DNA of 64,000 bases from Maribacter sp. 1_MG-2023 (GTDB taxonomy: Bacteria > Bacteroidota > Bacteroidia > Flavobacteriales > Flavobacteriaceae). The notes under the pieces are model-generated. The model had not been told where the DNA came from. It did no database searches and saw nothing but the letters and a program-made list of their open reading frames with translations. The position numbers were made by a program, and so were the translations under genes. Location: the NCBI RefSeq assembly GCF_030547005.1, contig NZ_JAUOPN010000004.1, forward strand, positions 124,001 to 188,000. The letters are read 5' to 3'. Of the stretch, positions 62,792 through 64,000 are shown piece after piece (position 1 is the stretch's first letter; every line of letters starts with the position of its first letter).

Positions 62792-64000
62792 TTATTGATA
62801 AACTCTTACATAATCTACTTCCATAGTATCTTCTGTAAAAGCCGCATCGATAGTACCACCTAGTGTACCGCCCATAGCGACATTCATTATTAAAAAGAAA
62901 TCAGCATTGAATGGTGTTGTAGCATTGTTCACAAAACTGTTATGTACTAACTGATCATCTACAACAAACTTAATACTATCAGGCGTCCACTCTACAGTAT
63001 AATTATGAAACTCAGAAGTTGCATTTTCCACTGGCGTAGATCCTACTACGGCATTACCTGCAGAATTACCAGGATAATGTAATGCACTACTAATAGTATT
63101 GTTATTATTACCAACATGTTCCATAATATCTATCTCTCCAGCCGTAGGCCAACCAACTTCATCAAAATTAGCACCTAAAGCCCATAATGCAGGCCAAGTA
63201 CCACCAGCTGATGGAAGTTTAGCTCTTATCTCAACTCTACCGTAAGTAAACTCGAATAAGTTTTCAGATTTAATACGACCCGAAGTGATTCCGCCAGAAG
63301 GAGAAACACCAAAATCAAAAAACAAGACAACTCGGTCATAAGTACCAACAGGAACACCAGTGAAATCAAATGTTAGTGTTTCCCAGGCATTTGCAACAGT
63401 TGAATTTACACTTACCTCAACATTCTCATCAGCATTAGCTTGATTCTCAAGTTTCAAAATTATATTGGCTCCAGCTGCAGGCGACCATGTTTTTAAACTA
63501 ATACTAGGATATGCAACAAGATCAACCGGTGCAGACAAATCAAAGAAAGAACCTGCCCATGTCTCAGCACCTAAAGCTTTAGTAGATTCTGCAACATTAG
63601 CACTAGTATTCTCTCCCGTAGGATCCGGATTTGCAATAACTGCAGTACCAACACCACCAAAACCAGTAAAAACAGGGGCCGCACCTTCAAAATCTTCTAA
63701 AGTTTGCGTAGCACCACTTCCATCGACTAATGTCATTTCATCAAAATAGTGAACAGCTGCTTCTCCCTCACCAGCTATAGCGGTAATTTTTAAAACACCG
63801 TCTTCAACTTTAACGTTTTCAGCTGCATCTGTATATGTTTGAGCCTCACCATTACCCCAGCCACCTGCGCCAAGGTCATAACCCCAATTGGCAGCATTTG
63901 GTGCACCATCAACATCAAACTCATCTGACCAAACTAAATTGGTATAAATGGTTTCAAGACTTTCGTCTCCACCATCAACAGCAACATCAGAAGTAAATTT
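62792..64000 (-). CDS. GH16 beta-glucanase (laminarinase-like), N-terminus beyond the window
   Basis: 402 residues are visible; the frame is open to the window edge, although an internal ATG at 63736 could be mistaken for the start. The first 75 residues hold the beginning of the GH16 fold (LVWSDEFDVDGAPNAANWGYDLG, GNGEAQTYTDAAENVKVEDGVLKITA). About 162 residues of a carbohydrate-binding-like sandwich follow (63291-63778), after which GH16 resumes with ITSGRIKSENLFEFTYGRVEIRAKLP, the catalytic EIDIME (WPTAGEIDIMEHVG) and the C-terminal AFTEDTMEVDYVRVYQ. It should cleave beta-1,3-glucans such as laminarin outside the cell. The C-terminus has no T9SS domain. Confidence 0.9.
   Translation of the reverse strand, partial: KFTSDVAVDGGDESLETIYTNLVWSDEFDVDGAPNAANWGYDLGAGGWGNGEAQTYTDAAENVKVEDGVLKITAIAGEGEAAVHYFDEMTLVDGSGATQTLEDFEGAAPVFTGFGGVGTAVIANPDPTGENTSANVAESTKALGAETWAGSFFDLSAPVDLVAYPSISLKTWSPAAGANIILKLENQANADENVEVSVNSTVANAWETLTFDFTGVPVGTYDRVVLFFDFGVSPSGGITSGRIKSENLFEFTYGRVEIRAKLPSAGGTWPALWALGANFDEVGWPTAGEIDIMEHVGNNNNTISSALHYPGNSAGNAVVGSTPVENATSEFHNYTVEWTPDSIKFVVDDQLVHNSFVNNATTPFNADFFLIMNVAMGGTLGGTIDAAFTEDTMEVDYVRVYQ

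Noticed and set aside
63736-63736. Start codon of the GH16 gene at this ATG
   Set aside because: The frame continues upstream to the window edge and encodes the N-terminal part of the GH16 fold.
1-64000. Mobile elements, prophage or defence islands
   Set aside because: No transposase, integrase, restriction, toxin-antitoxin or phage structural gene and no insertion-sequence ends were seen on either strand.

Overview
This window is an AT-rich chromosomal segment from a member of the Bacteroidota, most likely a marine Flavobacteriaceae (Maribacter/Zobellia-like; genus not provable from sequence alone). The evidence is an alternative complex III (act) operon, type IX secretion (T9SS) C-terminal sorting domains, lipoproteins with short lipoboxes, DUF5916, DUF2723 and M61 families, an ExbB-ExbD-ExbD cluster with the extra membrane protein usual in this phylum, a GH16 laminarinase-like enzyme, and many Bacteroidota-type promoters with the -7 element TAnnTTTG (best case TTTG-N19-TAGATTTG in front of rplM). 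I see no transposase, integrase, phage gene, CRISPR array or replication origin. Almost all of the window is ordinary core genome. Layout: 1-6.6 kb (minus strand) carries actA-actB-actC-actD, with actD cut by the window edge. 6.8-7.2 kb is a small SPOR protein. 7.3-11.9 kb is the rimP-nusA-infB translation/transcription operon. 12.1-24.1 kb is a mixed housekeeping stretch: cation/proton antiporter, small membrane protein, tRNA-Gln, DUF2723/GT117 glycosyltransferase, redox-dead thioredoxin-like protein, membrane metallophosphoesterase, cutC, glycosylasparaginase-like Ntn hydrolase and polA. 24.1-32.1 kb is the most accessory-looking part: a 1196-residue secreted LRR/TSP3/T9SS protein coupled to an FN3-like lipoprotein, a protein that is little more than a signal peptide plus a T9SS sorting domain, a lipocalin-like lipoprotein and a DUF5916 outer-membrane protein. 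32.3-39 kb holds rplM-rpsI, rpsB-tsf and pyrH-frr, interrupted by a minus-strand M61 peptidase. 39.1-45.1 kb has an RND/MMPL exporter, asnS, rpoN and a PAP2-like membrane protein. 45.1-48.2 kb is a PorT-like barrel and the exbB/exbD cluster, then tRNA-Ser. 48.5-54.9 kb has ansA, tatD, a retropepsin-like protein and sucA-sucB. 54.9-62 kb has an OM barrel, an HGSNAT-like acyltransferase, an amidohydrolase, galE, a DegT-type aminotransferase and waaA (envelope sugar metabolism). 62-62.7 kb contains two very small single-helix membrane ORFs, and the window ends inside a GH16 beta-glucanase whose catalytic domain is interrupted by a carbohydrate-binding-like insert. How the genes work together: act genes (quinol to cytochrome c electron transfer) and sucAB (TCA cycle) are central energy metabolism; rimP-nusA-infB, rplM-rpsI, rpsB-tsf, frr, pyrH, asnS and two tRNAs form a translation-heavy core; exbB/exbD energises TonB transport that would import oligosaccharides released by surface enzymes such as the GH16; galE, the DegT aminotransferase and waaA feed envelope glycan synthesis. 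I found no convincing new defence or mobile system. The best candidates for something under-described are: the same helix-hairpin-helix tail on ActC and on ribosomal protein S2, the stand-alone T9SS sorting-domain protein beside the LRR/lipoprotein pair, the paired micro-membrane proteins at 62.1-62.6 kb, and the domain nested inside the GH16 fold.
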